Origin: an uncultured Anaerofilum sp.
Lineage (GTDB): Bacteria; Bacillota; Clostridia; Oscillospirales; Ruminococcaceae
Direction of reading: 5' to 3'
Assembly (NCBI GenBank): GCA_944385945.1
Contig: CALWZD010000123.1
Coordinates: forward strand, 1-64,000
DNA length: 64,000 nt
Made by a program: the position numbers and the translations under genes. This document shows, piece by piece, positions 7,758 through 17,055 of this stretch. Under the pieces are notes generated by a model that was given only the letters and a program-made list of their open reading frames with translations, was not told the origin of the DNA and searched no databases. The stretch's first letter is position 1. Each line of letters starts with the position of its first letter.

Positions 7758-8834
7758 TTACTTCGACATTTTTTGAATGGATTCCCACAATCCGTTGAGA
7801 TAGACCGCACCCAGCGCACGGTCGTACAGACCATAGCCGGGGCGACCGGTTTCGTCCCAAATCATTCGCCCATGGTCGGGGCGGATATAGGTATTGGGGC
7901 AGGTGTCGTATACCGCTTTCATAATTTCGAACAAGTCCAAATCGCCGTCACTGGACAGGTGGGCTGCTTCACGGAATTTACGGTAGCCAAGATGCTTTAC
8001 GTTACGAACGTGCAGGCAGCCGATGCGTCCCATCTCGCCAAAATGACGGATAATGGCAGGAATATCGTTTTCGGGATTCGACCCAAGCGAACCGGTACAC
8101 AGGCAAACGGTGTTGCAGGGGGAATCGTGGAGCTTTACGATTTTGTCGAAATCGCTTTGGCTGTGAGCGATGCGGGGCAATCCGAAGATAGGCCATGCAG
8201 GATCATCGGGATGACACGCCATTACCACGCCGAACTCCTCGCAGACGGGGATAACCTTATCCAGAAAATATTTGTAGTTTTGGCGCAGATCGTCGGGGGT
8301 GATGGTTTTGTATCGCTCCAAGGTCGACTCCAACTCTGCAAGACGCTCCGGCTCCCAGCCCGGCAAGGAAAATCCGTTGGCATTTTCGATGGTATTGCGC
8401 ACGATCTCCAACGGCTCCATATCCCCCAATTCTGCCTCGTCGAAGTACAGACTATTGGAGCCATCCTCGGGAATCTCACGGGCAAGGTCGGTACGAAGCC
8501 AATCGAATACCGGCATAAAATTATATACGATCACCTTAACACCATATTTGGCAAGATTCCGAATGGTGATACAGTAGTTTTCAATGTACTTGTCACGGGT
8601 GGGCAGACCCATTTTGATGTCTTCGTGTACATTCACCGACTCGATGACTTCACATTCCAGCCCTGCGTCATGTACTTCTTTTACATAGGCGGCGATCTCG
8701 TCTTCGGTCCACACCTCACCTGCCGCTTTTTCGGACAGAACGCCCATGATACCACTCATGCCGGGAATTTGTTTGATTTGTTTAAGGGTGATGCTGTCGC
8801 TGCCGGTGCCATACCAGCGAAATGTCATTTTCAT
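7758..8834 (-). CDS. uxuA: Mannonate dehydratase
   Basis: A 358-residue TIM-barrel enzyme that removes water from D-mannonate to give 2-keto-3-deoxygluconate, the third step of glucuronate breakdown. The length matches Firmicutes UxuA. MTFRWYG at the N-terminus, [25 protein letters not shown] and [12 protein letters not shown] are characteristic family segments and include the His, Cys and Asp metal ligands. I chose ATG 8834 (MKMTFRWYG) because AAGGGAGGAAC precedes it; an upstream in-frame ATG has no ribosome site. It is the first gene of uxuA-uxuB, and a GTATAC-centred operator candidate overlaps its promoter. Confidence 0.95.
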   Translation of the reverse strand: MKMTFRWYGTGSDSITLKQIKQIPGMSGIMGVLSEKAAGEVWTEDEIAAYVKEVHDAGLECEVIESVNVHEDIKMGLPTRDKYIENYCITIRNLAKYGVKVIVYNFMPVFDWLRTDLAREIPEDGSNSLYFDEAELGDMEPLEIVRNTIENANGFSLPGWEPERLAELESTLERYKTITPDDLRQNYKYFLDKVIPVCEEFGVVMACHPDDPAWPIFGLPRIAHSQSDFDKIVKLHDSPCNTVCLCTGSLGSNPENDIPAIIRHFGEMGRIGCLHVRNVKHLGYRKFREAAHLSSDGDLDLFEIMKAVYDTCPNTYIRPDHGRMIWDETGRPGYGLYDRALGAVYLNGLWESIQKMSK

Positions 8835-8902
8835 AAAAGTTCCTCCCTTTAAAAAATCGGATATTGCTTGTGTCAAATGTAGCACAGAAAGCCAAACTTA
8901 TC

Positions 8903-8918
8903 AACTAGTATACAAGTT
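8903..8918 (-). promoter_or_regulatory. Operator candidate overlapping the uxuA -10 box
   Basis: A 16-bp near-palindrome AACTAGTATACAAGTT (one mismatched pair) contains the minus-strand -10 hexamer TATACT (8907-8912), about 70 bp before uxuA. GTATAC-centred sites are typical for FCD-type GntR repressors of hexuronate genes. Binding by the regulator at 3480-4154 is inferred. Confidence 0.55.
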
Positions 8919-8923
8919 GTGCT

Positions 8924-8963
8924 TTTAAAAATCCCCCGTTTTCCTGTACAGAAAACAGGGGAT
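8924..8963 (-). terminator. Terminator of the MFS gene
   Basis: ATCCCC...GGGGAT with an inner GTTTTC/GAAAAC stem (8931-8963), followed on the minus strand by a TTTTTAAAA tract. It ends the MFS transcript before the uxuA promoter. Confidence 0.8.
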
Positions 8964-8979
8964 CTTGCAATCATCGCCG

Positions 8980-10215
8980 TTATTTTGTAAAAATCCCTTT
9001 GAACGAAATTTCCCGCAGCACACCGTATAACAACAGCAATACAAAACCGCCTGCTGCCAAAATCGCCCACAGAACATATACTGCCGACCAGTTCCATACC
9101 TCACTGACCGTACCTGCAACGATACCGCCCAACGCTGCGCCCAGATAGGACAAAAAGTTAAAAATACTGCTCATAGCACCGCTGTTTCCGGTACGGGCAA
9201 ATTGCAGCGGAAGCAAGGTCGTGAGGATCGTATTGACACCATACACTACCGCCAGCAGAACACCCATGCACAATGCCACAGCCATAAAGTTCTTTTGCAC
9301 AAGCACCATCAAACAGCCTGCCACCATTCCAAAAAACAGCAATGCAAGCATCGCCTGTTGCTGACGCTGCGCAAATTTTTTCACCAGCCAACCGGTCAAC
9401 AGCAGACCAACTGTACTGCACACCGGTATGATGGCAGTAAAGCCGGAGAGCAAAAATAGATTTTCAGCCGGAGCAATTTCCGCCAGTAAAGTCGGTGCCC
9501 ACAGGTTGATACTTTCTTTGATGCAGCCCTGAAATACCACGATCACAGCGTATACCAGCATTGCCATCGACAGCAAACACACCCATATCGAGGGCTTTTC
9601 CACATTTTCCTCGGTTTTTGTGGAAACCTGTTGCTGTTTGATTCGTGTAGGCGCATCGGGCTTTGACTTCATCCATTTTGCCCACACCAGCAAAAACAGC
9701 ACCGCAACGCCGGCGGGTAGCCAGAAGCTCCAATTCCAGTGCAGCCAGTGGCTGAGCAGCCCCAATCCCAACCATGCGACCAGAAAACCGACCGTTGTGG
9801 GCAGATTGAGCAAAATGGAGATGCGGGTGTACTCTTGTTCGGTCGTCCAGTTGGTTGCGATCTGCAAAATGGGAGGCCAAAAAAGTGCCAACGCCAAGCC
9901 GTTCACCATCCACAAAATCAATATAGCCGAATACACACCGGAAAAGCCGATCAAAAGGTTGCAAACAGTGGTAAGAATCAAACCTGCCGACACCACCTTT
10001 TTGGGGTCGATACGGGTACACAGCCAACCTGCAAACAGTTGTCCGGCTGCATACGTCCAAAAATACAGCGTACCGATCAGACCTGCCTGTGAACGGGTGA
10101 TCGAAATTTCTTCCATCAATGCATCCATCGCCACCGAAAGATTTGTTCGGCACAAATACGACACCATGTATGCTGCCACGCATAGGGCAATTATGGTCGT
10201 TTTTGATTGTTTCAT
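8980..10215 (-). CDS. MFS transporter, organophosphate/hexuronate type
   Basis: A 411-residue major facilitator protein with about twelve hydrophobic helices and a central charged loop near residues 195-215. The start region RTNLSVAMDALMEEISITRS and the SQAGLIGTLYFWTYAAGQLF segment resemble the GlpT/UhpT and ExuT branch of the superfamily. ATG 10215 follows CAGGAGGACT. It lies just upstream of uxuA-uxuB on the same strand but has its own terminator. Import of a hexuronate or a related acid sugar is a reasonable guess from context; a sugar-phosphate antiporter is the alternative. Confidence 0.8.
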   Translation of the reverse strand: MKQSKTTIIALCVAAYMVSYLCRTNLSVAMDALMEEISITRSQAGLIGTLYFWTYAAGQLFAGWLCTRIDPKKVVSAGLILTTVCNLLIGFSGVYSAILILWMVNGLALALFWPPILQIATNWTTEQEYTRISILLNLPTTVGFLVAWLGLGLLSHWLHWNWSFWLPAGVAVLFLLVWAKWMKSKPDAPTRIKQQQVSTKTEENVEKPSIWVCLLSMAMLVYAVIVVFQGCIKESINLWAPTLLAEIAPAENLFLLSGFTAIIPVCSTVGLLLTGWLVKKFAQRQQQAMLALLFFGMVAGCLMVLVQKNFMAVALCMGVLLAVVYGVNTILTTLLPLQFARTGNSGAMSSIFNFLSYLGAALGGIVAGTVSEVWNWSAVYVLWAILAAGGFVLLLLYGVLREISFKGIFTK

Positions 10216-10249
10216 CGTCAGAGTCCTCCTGTCATTCGAACCGAAGTCG

Positions 10250-10278
10250 AAAAAGAAAAGCGCAGCCCAATGCTGCGC
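10250..10278 (-). terminator. Terminator after the GH112 gene
   Basis: GCGCAGC-ATTGG-GCTGCGC (10260-10278) followed by TTTTCTTTTT on the minus strand. It closes the operon that starts with the binding protein at 16843. Confidence 0.85.
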
Positions 10279-10354
10279 CTTTCTTCTGTTTTACAACACA
10301 TTCAAAACCACGAAATCCGATTCAAATGTCAATTTTCAAACAGCGGGGCAAAAC

Positions 10355-12523
10355 TCAAATTTCGTACCACAAAATTTCGTTTGCAGCCATTTTCAGCTCA
10401 AAGCTGGAACCGTCGCCCTTGTAAACGGTCGTTTCCTGCGGCTCGTAGGTGTTGTTGACCACGCAATATTTTCCGTTTTTCACATAAGCGTGTACTTCTA
10501 CGTTGGGGTTAGAGGAGAACCACTTGTGCAGTTCGCCTTCTTTGCGACACGCCCACAAGATGGAACGATACAGCAGACGGCTGTTTTCGAAGCTGTAAGG
10601 CAGACCACTGATATAAACAGCACGACCGTCGGAGCATTCGTTCACTGCCAGCTGCACTTCTTTTTCCTTGTGTACAAGAATGGTAGTGCCATCCAGAGCG
10701 TACACACCTTTTTGACCTTCACCGAAGTCGATCTCACCATTGGTGTCTTCGGTGATGAAGTGAGAATGCTCATCCCAGTTGTACTTATCGTAACCCAAGG
10801 TGAAGCCGGTTTCTTTTTCAACGCCCAATTCGCCTGCCAACTGGAAGAAACGTCCCTGATACTGATGCGCACTGGGCTGACCCACACCGATAAATCCACC
10901 GCCACGGCGAATATAACCCTTGATGGCTGCGGTCACTGCTGCATTTTCCCACCAGATTCCGCCGGTGTGTGCGGTATCGGCATCGCCTACGTTGATAAGT
11001 ACGTCGATGTCGTTCAGGATAGCAGAATTTTTCTCGATGTCCTCAAAGCTGATGAACTGTACGTCAAACGGTGCGCCGGACAGTGCCTCGATGATGCCTG
11101 CATAGCTGTAATTCTGCTTTTGATACAGGGCGTGGTGTACCATGTGACAGCCCCAAGCACGCATTTTGCCCCAACTGTTCAGCACAGCGACCTTTGCCAC
11201 GCAGTAGGGAGTGGTTCCCTTCACATTCTCGTACAGCTGACGGAACTCGTTGCAAACGCTTTCCACATAGTCCAAAAATTCAGGGAAATCCAAGGTCAGT
11301 TTCAGGTATCCGCCGTAGCCGATGCGGTCTACCGGCTTGCGCAGGATGGCACGGCGAGCCGTTACCCAGTTGACCTTTGCTTCTTTTACAGGGTCACCGC
11401 CCGGATAGAAAGTGTCGGGGAAGAAATAGGGCAACAAACGACCCTCGGTGTATTTTACACCGGGAATGTCGGAGATCAAGCGCAAGGTGGAACCGTTGCC
11501 CACGCTGCCCACCACGGCATCCAGACCAATGGTTTTGAACTCGTCCATAAAAGGCTCGGTGCCGATGAAGTGGTCGCCCAAGAACATCATCGCCTCTTTG
11601 CCCAGTTCATGGGTGATGTCTACCATCTCTTTTGCCAGTTTTGCGACCTCACGGCGTTGGAAGTTCTGGAAATCACGGAACTCTTTGCTGGGCACACGGT
11701 ACTGGTTGTTGTAGTAGCCTTGGTCGATGATAAATTCGGGGCGGAACTTGTAGCCAACTTCCTGTTCGAACTGCTCCAGAATGTAGGGCGAAACCGAAGC
11801 GGAATATCCGTACCAATCTACATACTTTTCACGTTTCAGCTCATCGAACAGCAAGGTGAACTGGTGGAAAAAGGTGGTGTAACGGATAACATTTACATAC
11901 GGATGTTCGTCGATGAACTTACGCAAACGCTGCATGGTGAATGCATGGGTTTTGGGCTGACGAACGTCGAATGTGATCTGATGCTCAAAATTCTGCCAGC
12001 CGTTGGTGACAGCATTGTACATATGTACGGGATCCCAGATGATGTATGCCAAAAAGCTTACGGTGTAGTCGTGGTACTGCTTTGCGTTTGCAATCTCTAC
12101 GCAGCCGGTTTCGGCGTTGTAGTTCCAGTTTGCGGTGTCTACTACCTCGCCGGTGGTGCGGTCGATAACTTCCCACCAACGTTTGATGTCGTCACGGGTG
12201 TTTACTTCGAGCAGCTCTTTGGAAATGCCTTTCATCAATTCGATGGAAAGGTTCTCGCTCTCTGCGTTGTGGAAACCGGTCATCACATAGCATTGCTGCA
12301 CCTCGTCGGGGTTTGCCTTTGCCCATGCGTTGTCCTTGCGGGTGGTGTAATAGGTGGAGTAGATTTTGGCATCAACGTCCTTCAACTCCTGCGGAAAATC
12401 GGTTCCGTCACAGTCACGGATAGCATCGGCACCCCAGCGTTCCATAAGTTGCAGGGTCTGTGGGATAACATCCAAATCGGTAGGGATGGTCACCCGACCA
12501 CGTTTCAGCAAATTTGTTTCCAT
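10355..12523 (-). CDS. GH112 beta-galactosyl phosphorylase
   Basis: A 722-residue cytoplasmic enzyme of family GH112. These enzymes split a beta-1,3-galactosyl bond (lacto-N-biose, galacto-N-biose) or a beta-1,4-galactosyl-rhamnose bond with phosphate, giving galactose-1-phosphate. GRVTIPTDLDVIPQTLQLM and RWGADAIRDCDGTDFP at residues 9-43 are hallmarks of the family. The length matches, with a TIM barrel first, then a Rossmann-like domain (INVGDADTAHTGG) and a small C-terminal beta domain. It is the last gene of an ABC-PHP-GH112 operon. No lnpB-type N-acetylhexosamine kinase or rhamnose gene is nearby, so the acceptor sugar (GlcNAc/GalNAc or rhamnose) stays open. Confidence 0.92.
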   Translation of the reverse strand: METNLLKRGRVTIPTDLDVIPQTLQLMERWGADAIRDCDGTDFPQELKDVDAKIYSTYYTTRKDNAWAKANPDEVQQCYVMTGFHNAESENLSIELMKGISKELLEVNTRDDIKRWWEVIDRTTGEVVDTANWNYNAETGCVEIANAKQYHDYTVSFLAYIIWDPVHMYNAVTNGWQNFEHQITFDVRQPKTHAFTMQRLRKFIDEHPYVNVIRYTTFFHQFTLLFDELKREKYVDWYGYSASVSPYILEQFEQEVGYKFRPEFIIDQGYYNNQYRVPSKEFRDFQNFQRREVAKLAKEMVDITHELGKEAMMFLGDHFIGTEPFMDEFKTIGLDAVVGSVGNGSTLRLISDIPGVKYTEGRLLPYFFPDTFYPGGDPVKEAKVNWVTARRAILRKPVDRIGYGGYLKLTLDFPEFLDYVESVCNEFRQLYENVKGTTPYCVAKVAVLNSWGKMRAWGCHMVHHALYQKQNYSYAGIIEALSGAPFDVQFISFEDIEKNSAILNDIDVLINVGDADTAHTGGIWWENAAVTAAIKGYIRRGGGFIGVGQPSAHQYQGRFFQLAGELGVEKETGFTLGYDKYNWDEHSHFITEDTNGEIDFGEGQKGVYALDGTTILVHKEKEVQLAVNECSDGRAVYISGLPYSFENSRLLYRSILWACRKEGELHKWFSSNPNVEVHAYVKNGKYCVVNNTYEPQETTVYKGDGSSFELKMAANEILWYEI

Positions 12524-12540
12524 TGTGTTGCTCCTTTGTG

Positions 12541-13503
12541 TTATAAGGTGTTTAAAAAGTAGGCATTGGAGTATGCATGGCGACGATATTCGTCCTCGCA
12601 GTCCACACGGATATATCCCTCGTCCCCTTTCAGCGGGAACACAGCTTCGTTGACGGTTTCACCGGGCATTGCATGGCGATAGTAGCAGTTGCGGCTGTCG
12701 GTCATGACGTAGATTTTCTTCACATCGCTGCATCGAACATGGAGCGCATCGTCCTCGATGTACAGTTCGTACAGTTCCGGACCGGTCGATGCATAATAGT
12801 TGCCTTTTTCCAATGCTTCGATGACAGCAGGATAGCTGAGCGTATCCAATTTCAGCATGACCCAGCCCCCGAAAGAATCGCACAGAGGATGGTCGGTAGG
12901 ATAAGTGTTGTGGTTATCGTCGGTGGCGATGCAGCCCAAATGCAAGCCACTGCGCAGCATTTCGTCATAGGCTTGGGGTGCATAGCCATACAATCCATCG
13001 TGTTCACAGCCGTGGTTATAAATCTCCATAGCATTCAGATGGGCAAGATGTGCATAGTCGTTGTAGGTTTGCAGCGACCAGTAAGGATGATTGTAACAGG
13101 TCAAAAATCCCTGCTGCTGCATCGTTTCCAGATACTCATTCAGGCTGTGCAGGTCACCGTACCGACGGGCAGGCTGCTGAGCGGTATAGCCTTGGTGTTG
13201 GGCGGGGTCTTTGTCCCACAAAAGCAGATGGTAGCATTTTACGTGCTTGAAATCCCCTTCTTTTTTGAACCAGTCGTTCATATCCGCCTCGAACCCTGCA
13301 AGCGGAATGAAGGTATCGTCCATCAGCTGCGGATGCCAGCCATAATGTCGATGGTCGGTGAAAGCGACAATAGAATATCCACGTTTTTGATACTCCTCTT
13401 TCACCTGTTCGGGTGTCCAGTGACCGTCCGAGTGGATGGTGTGACAATGCAAATTTGCTTTATAGAACTGTCCTTGACGGGGCAGCAAAACACGATTTTT
13501 CAC
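12541..13503 (-). CDS. PHP-domain metal-dependent phosphoesterase-like protein
   Basis: A 320-residue protein of the PHP superfamily. The four metal-binding motifs are visible in order: LHCHTIHSDG near residue 18, AFTDHRHYGW near 50, CYNHPYWS near 135, and ATDDNHN near 200. These support a di- or trinuclear metal centre and hydrolysis of a phosphate ester or similar bond. The start is GTG 13503 behind GGAGGAATC. It lies 17 bp upstream of the GH112 gene and just after the ABC permeases, so it should act on a product or intermediate of that pathway. No substrate can be named from the sequence. Confidence 0.85.
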   Translation of the reverse strand: MKNRVLLPRQGQFYKANLHCHTIHSDGHWTPEQVKEEYQKRGYSIVAFTDHRHYGWHPQLMDDTFIPLAGFEADMNDWFKKEGDFKHVKCYHLLLWDKDPAQHQGYTAQQPARRYGDLHSLNEYLETMQQQGFLTCYNHPYWSLQTYNDYAHLAHLNAMEIYNHGCEHDGLYGYAPQAYDEMLRSGLHLGCIATDDNHNTYPTDHPLCDSFGGWVMLKLDTLSYPAVIEALEKGNYYASTGPELYELYIEDDALHVRCSDVKKIYVMTDSRNCYYRHAMPGETVNEAVFPLKGDEGYIRVDCEDEYRRHAYSNAYFLNTL

Positions 13504-13558
13504 TGCGATTCCTCCAATTTACGGTGGGCGCAGACAAATTTTGCGCCCGTAAAAACGA

Positions 13559-14395
13559 TTATCCCTTTACTGCGCCCGAGGTAACGCCCTCTACGAAATA
13601 TTTTTGGCACATAAAGAAAACGATGATAATGGGCAAAAGCACCAATGTTGCGGCTGCCATCTGGGCACCGTAGTCCTGTGCTGCACCGGTCGAGAAGAAC
13701 TTGATACCAACGCTGAGCATTTGTTTGTCGATGTCGGTGATGTACAGGTAGGGGCCCATGTAGTCGTTCCAGCTCCATGTAAAGCTGAACAACAGCATGG
13801 TGGAAATAGAAGCTTTTGCAAGAGGCATGATCATTTTCCAGTAGACTTTCACATGGCTGCATCCGTCGATCTTAGCGGCTTCGCTGATCGAATCGGGGAT
13901 AGCGATAAATGCCTGACGCAGCAAAAATACGAAGTATACGTCTACCACGCTGGGCAAAATCAATGCCCACATACTGTTCAAGATGCCCAGCTTCTGGAAG
14001 ATGATATAACGGGGCAGAATCATGATGTCACTGGGAATCATCAACGCACCCAGCAGCACCAAAAAGATGGCGTCACGACCGGGAAAACGGATTTTGGAAA
14101 AGCCGTAAGCGGTCATGGTAACGACAACGTACTTGAAGATAAGTACCAGTGCAGTCATAATGATGGTATTGATATACCACTGCACAAAGTCGAAATACTC
14201 GTTTGCAAAAATGGTTTCGAAGTTGAGCAGAGTAAAGTTTTTGGGAATGATTTGGAAAGGGGTACTAAGTACGTCGCCTGATGGTTTAAAAGTGGACGAC
14301 AGCATGAACACGAAAGGATAAATGGAGATCAATCCCGCTGTAAACATCACAATCGTAAGTACCCATTTGGTAATTTTTTGTTTGGTCGTGAACAT
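13559..14395 (-). CDS. Sugar ABC transporter permease, MalG-type (CUT1)
   Basis: A 278-residue inner-membrane permease with six predicted helices. The cytoplasmic EAA loop reads EAAKIDGCSHVKVYWKMI, which docks the ATPase. ATG 14395 (MFTTKQKITKW) was chosen because GGAAAGGAG precedes it. It pairs with the MalF-type permease 20 bp upstream and the binding protein at 15432. No ATPase gene is in the operon, so an MsmK-like shared ATPase is expected elsewhere. By context it imports the substrate of the GH112 phosphorylase. Confidence 0.9.
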   Translation of the reverse strand: MFTTKQKITKWVLTIVMFTAGLISIYPFVFMLSSTFKPSGDVLSTPFQIIPKNFTLLNFETIFANEYFDFVQWYINTIIMTALVLIFKYVVVTMTAYGFSKIRFPGRDAIFLVLLGALMIPSDIMILPRYIIFQKLGILNSMWALILPSVVDVYFVFLLRQAFIAIPDSISEAAKIDGCSHVKVYWKMIMPLAKASISTMLLFSFTWSWNDYMGPYLYITDIDKQMLSVGIKFFSTGAAQDYGAQMAAATLVLLPIIIVFFMCQKYFVEGVTSGAVKG

Positions 14396-14415
14396 ATTCG
14401 AGCAATCTCCTTTCC

Positions 14416-15324
14416 TTAGTAGTTTACCCATTTCTTCTGACCACGCCACTGAATGAGGGTGATGACCATGACCACTGCAAACATCAACAGTGCCTGTGCA
14501 GCAGCAAAGCTGGTATCGAACTTAGTAAAGGCGTAGTTGTAGATGCTCAGGCTCATTACCCAAGTCGATTCGCCCGGGCCGCCGCCGGTAAGACCCTGAA
14601 TGACAGTGAAGTTTTGCAGCGAAGTGATGACCGACGAGATGACCAAAAAGAATGTCGTGGGCGATACACTGGGGATGACCACGTTTTTGATCTGCTGCCA
14701 TTTATTTGCACCGTCGATCTGTGCAGCTTCGATCAGATCCTGCGAAACGCCCTGCAAAGCACCGAGGTAGGTCAAGAAGTTCAGACCGATGCTTTTCCAT
14801 ACCGAAATGAGTACAACGGCAGGAAGTGCCCATGTGGGGCTGAGCAGCGGGATAAGGGGTTCTTCTGCGCCGAACATTTTCTGGATCATGTACAGCGGGC
14901 CACGTGGTCCAAGCATGATCTGCCATACGATGGCAACGGCGATCATGTTGGAAACATAGGGCAAAAATACCATTGAACGAATCGGCTTTACGGCATGAAC
15001 GCCCTTGTTCAGCAGATATGCCAGCACAAAGCTTACCACCATGATGACCGGCACATAGATGACCGAATACAAAACGGTTCTGCCAAGTGCTTCGTAAACG
15101 GTGCGGGTAGTGAAGATGCGGATGAAGTTATCCAGCCCGACAAATTTCAGATTGTCCAGCCGGCTGATAAATTTCATATTAACAAACGACATCAGGAATG
15201 CCGAAATAAACGGGATGCCGGTAAAGATGATAAAAGCGATCAAATACGGCAGCACAAATGCGTAGCCAACCATCGCTTCCTGTTTTTCGGCACGGGTAAG
15301 CTTCATTTTTGTCCTTTTGCCCAT
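14416..15324 (-). CDS. Sugar ABC transporter permease, MalF/UgpA-type (CUT1)
   Basis: A 302-residue permease with six helices; its EAA loop is EAAQIDGANKWQQIKNVVI. The start ATG 15324 (MGKRTKMKL) follows GAGGAGGGC; an upstream in-frame ATG lies inside the attenuator hairpin and lacks a ribosome site. It forms the membrane pore with the MalG-type protein encoded next. The hairpin at 15351-15399 separates it from the binding-protein gene. Confidence 0.9.
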   Translation of the reverse strand: MGKRTKMKLTRAEKQEAMVGYAFVLPYLIAFIIFTGIPFISAFLMSFVNMKFISRLDNLKFVGLDNFIRIFTTRTVYEALGRTVLYSVIYVPVIMVVSFVLAYLLNKGVHAVKPIRSMVFLPYVSNMIAVAIVWQIMLGPRGPLYMIQKMFGAEEPLIPLLSPTWALPAVVLISVWKSIGLNFLTYLGALQGVSQDLIEAAQIDGANKWQQIKNVVIPSVSPTTFFLVISSVITSLQNFTVIQGLTGGGPGESTWVMSLSIYNYAFTKFDTSFAAAQALLMFAVVMVITLIQWRGQKKWVNY

Positions 15325-15350
15325 AATAGCCCTCCTCGGTGGCTTTCTCT

Positions 15351-15399
15351 CAGAAAACCGCCACAGAATCCACCCAGTGCACGGGTCGCTCTGTGGCGG
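15351..15399 (-). terminator. Attenuator hairpin between binding protein and permeases
   Basis: A 10-bp stem CCGCCACAGA / TCTGTGGCGG (15358-15399) is followed on the minus strand by TTTTCTG. Its position after a binding-protein gene suggests partial termination that lowers permease expression relative to the binding protein. Confidence 0.65.
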
Positions 15400-15431
15400 C
15401 ACAAATTTACTTATTCAGCTGATCGCACACA

Positions 15432-16843
15432 TTACTGTGCTGCGCCTTCTTCGGCGATCGCCTCGTTGGACTTGTCGATCATGTTCTGCATCATGGTGTC
15501 CAAATCCTGGCTGCCGGTGCCGTACATCTCGCCCTCGGAAACCCACAGGTTCTCGATGGTGGAGCCAGCGGTGCCAACTACCTTCTCGGGCAGGATGGTC
15601 ATATCTGCGAACCATGCGTCCTTGAACATCTCTGCGGTGATAGCGTCGGTTTCAGCGTAAGCGGGAACCAGTTTATCGGTGATGTAGCTGTCGATCTCCT
15701 CGTCGGTCAGGTCGATACGAGCGGGGATTCGACCAAAGCCCAAGGTGTCTGGTTTTCAGCAATGCATTTCAAAGCCTCGAAAGCAGCTTCTTTGTTCTTG
15801 CTGGTGGTCGGGATTGCATAACAACCGATTACAGACAGAGTGGAAGCGTCGGTTCCTTCCGGATGGGGCAGAGGTGCGATACCTGCCTGCCAGTCACGGG
15901 GATATTTTTCGGTGTTGGTCAGCATGGAAGCTACCCAGCTGCCTACAACGCACATACCGTAAACGGGCTTGTCGTAGCTGCCGGAATCGTTTGCAACACC
16001 GGTGGAAACAAAGCCGTTCCAAACGTGCAGACCTGCACGGTAGTCGGTGATGTTGGGCTGGATCTTCAGGTCGTTGCCCAGGCTGTAGAACCACTCAGCG
16101 CTTTCACGGAAACGCTCGTCGTCATAGTTGATGGTGCCATCCTCTTTGTAGTGCTGCGCACCGTTCTGGATAGCGTACATATAGTTGTAAGAGCCGTAGT
16201 CCAGCATCAAGCTGCCGTATACCTGCTCGTCTACGTTGGTCAGCTGCTTTGCAGTTTCGATGTACTCATCCCAAGTCCAATCACCGGAGGGATATGCAAC
16301 ACCTGCTTTATCGAACACAGCCTTGTTATAGAATACACACCAGATGTCGTTAAAAGCGGGCAAACCATAGGTCTGACCGTCTGCCATTACGGGCAGGCTG
16401 GAACCGAATACGCTCTCCATATCGTATCCTGCGTTTGCTGCCAGCTCGTCTACCGGCTCCAATACACCTGCTGCGTAGAAGGGAGTCAGGTCGGAGTTGG
16501 TTTTGTAGATGAGGTCGATCTCATCACCAGCCTGCAAGGAAACCAAAATGCGGTCGAGTTCGCCGGTCTGGTTGTTGGGAATGATCATCGGCTCGATGAT
16601 GATGCCGGTCTTTTCCTCTACCATCTCGAACAGAGCAACGTTCTCGGGACCAACTGCAGCGGTATCGGTACAAGCGTATTTCAGAACAGTACCTGCATAG
16701 GGTTTGCTGGGATCAGCGGGAGCAGTCGAGCTGCTGGAAGCGGTGGAGCTGGAGCTGCTGGAAGCACCAGCACAGCCTGCGAACAGGCTTGCGGTCATCA
16801 AGCCCGCCATACCGAGGGCGGTTGCTTTTTTTACCAGTTTCAT
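15432..16843 (-). pseudogene. Sugar-binding lipoprotein of CUT1 ABC system (frameshifted)
   Basis: An extracellular solute-binding lipoprotein (family 1, MalE-like) of about 470 residues once repaired. ATG 16843 follows AAGGAGGAG. A signal peptide with lipobox LFAGCAG leads into a Ser/Ala-rich linker. The reading frame breaks near 15755. Upstream it ends ENQTPWALVESP; shifting one base gives ENQT-x-LGFGRIPARIDLT and runs to the stop at 15432. One C seems to be missing after ACACC. The gene heads the operon with two permeases, PHP and GH112, and follows a YesN/YesM two-component pair, which probably regulates it. The substrate is likely a beta-galactosyl disaccharide. Confidence 0.85.
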
Positions 16844-17002
16844 AAGTGTTTCTCCTCCTTAAAAATCTATCATTTTCTCTGGAGCCGTACTCCTTTTTGC
16901 AGTTTTATTATACCTCTGGTTTTGTCCGCTTTCCATAAGCGCATTTTGTTGTTTATGGTTCATTTTTGTTCTTGCCCGCTGTTTACAGTACAAAAACAGA
17001 CC

Positions 17003-17042
17003 ATAAAAAAGAAACGAGCCTGCACCGAACACAGGCTCGTTT
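17003..17042 (-). terminator. Terminator of the two-component operon
   Basis: AAACGAGCCTG pairs with CAGGCTCGTTT (17012-17042) and is followed on the minus strand by CTTTTTTATGG, 14 bp after the kinase stop. Confidence 0.9.
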
Positions 17043-17055
17043 TCTTGTAATGCGC

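Noticed and set aside
9620..12562. A very long plus-strand open frame (980 codons) opposite the MFS and GH112 genes.
   Set aside because: It is antisense to two well-recognised genes and crosses their intergenic terminator. It has low-complexity Cys/His-rich translation, no ribosome site and no recognisable domain. It is a shadow of codon bias.
15863..17050. Plus-strand open frame of 395 codons opposite the sugar-binding lipoprotein.
   Set aside because: Antisense to a clear lipoprotein gene and running across the kinase terminator; no start signal or domain.
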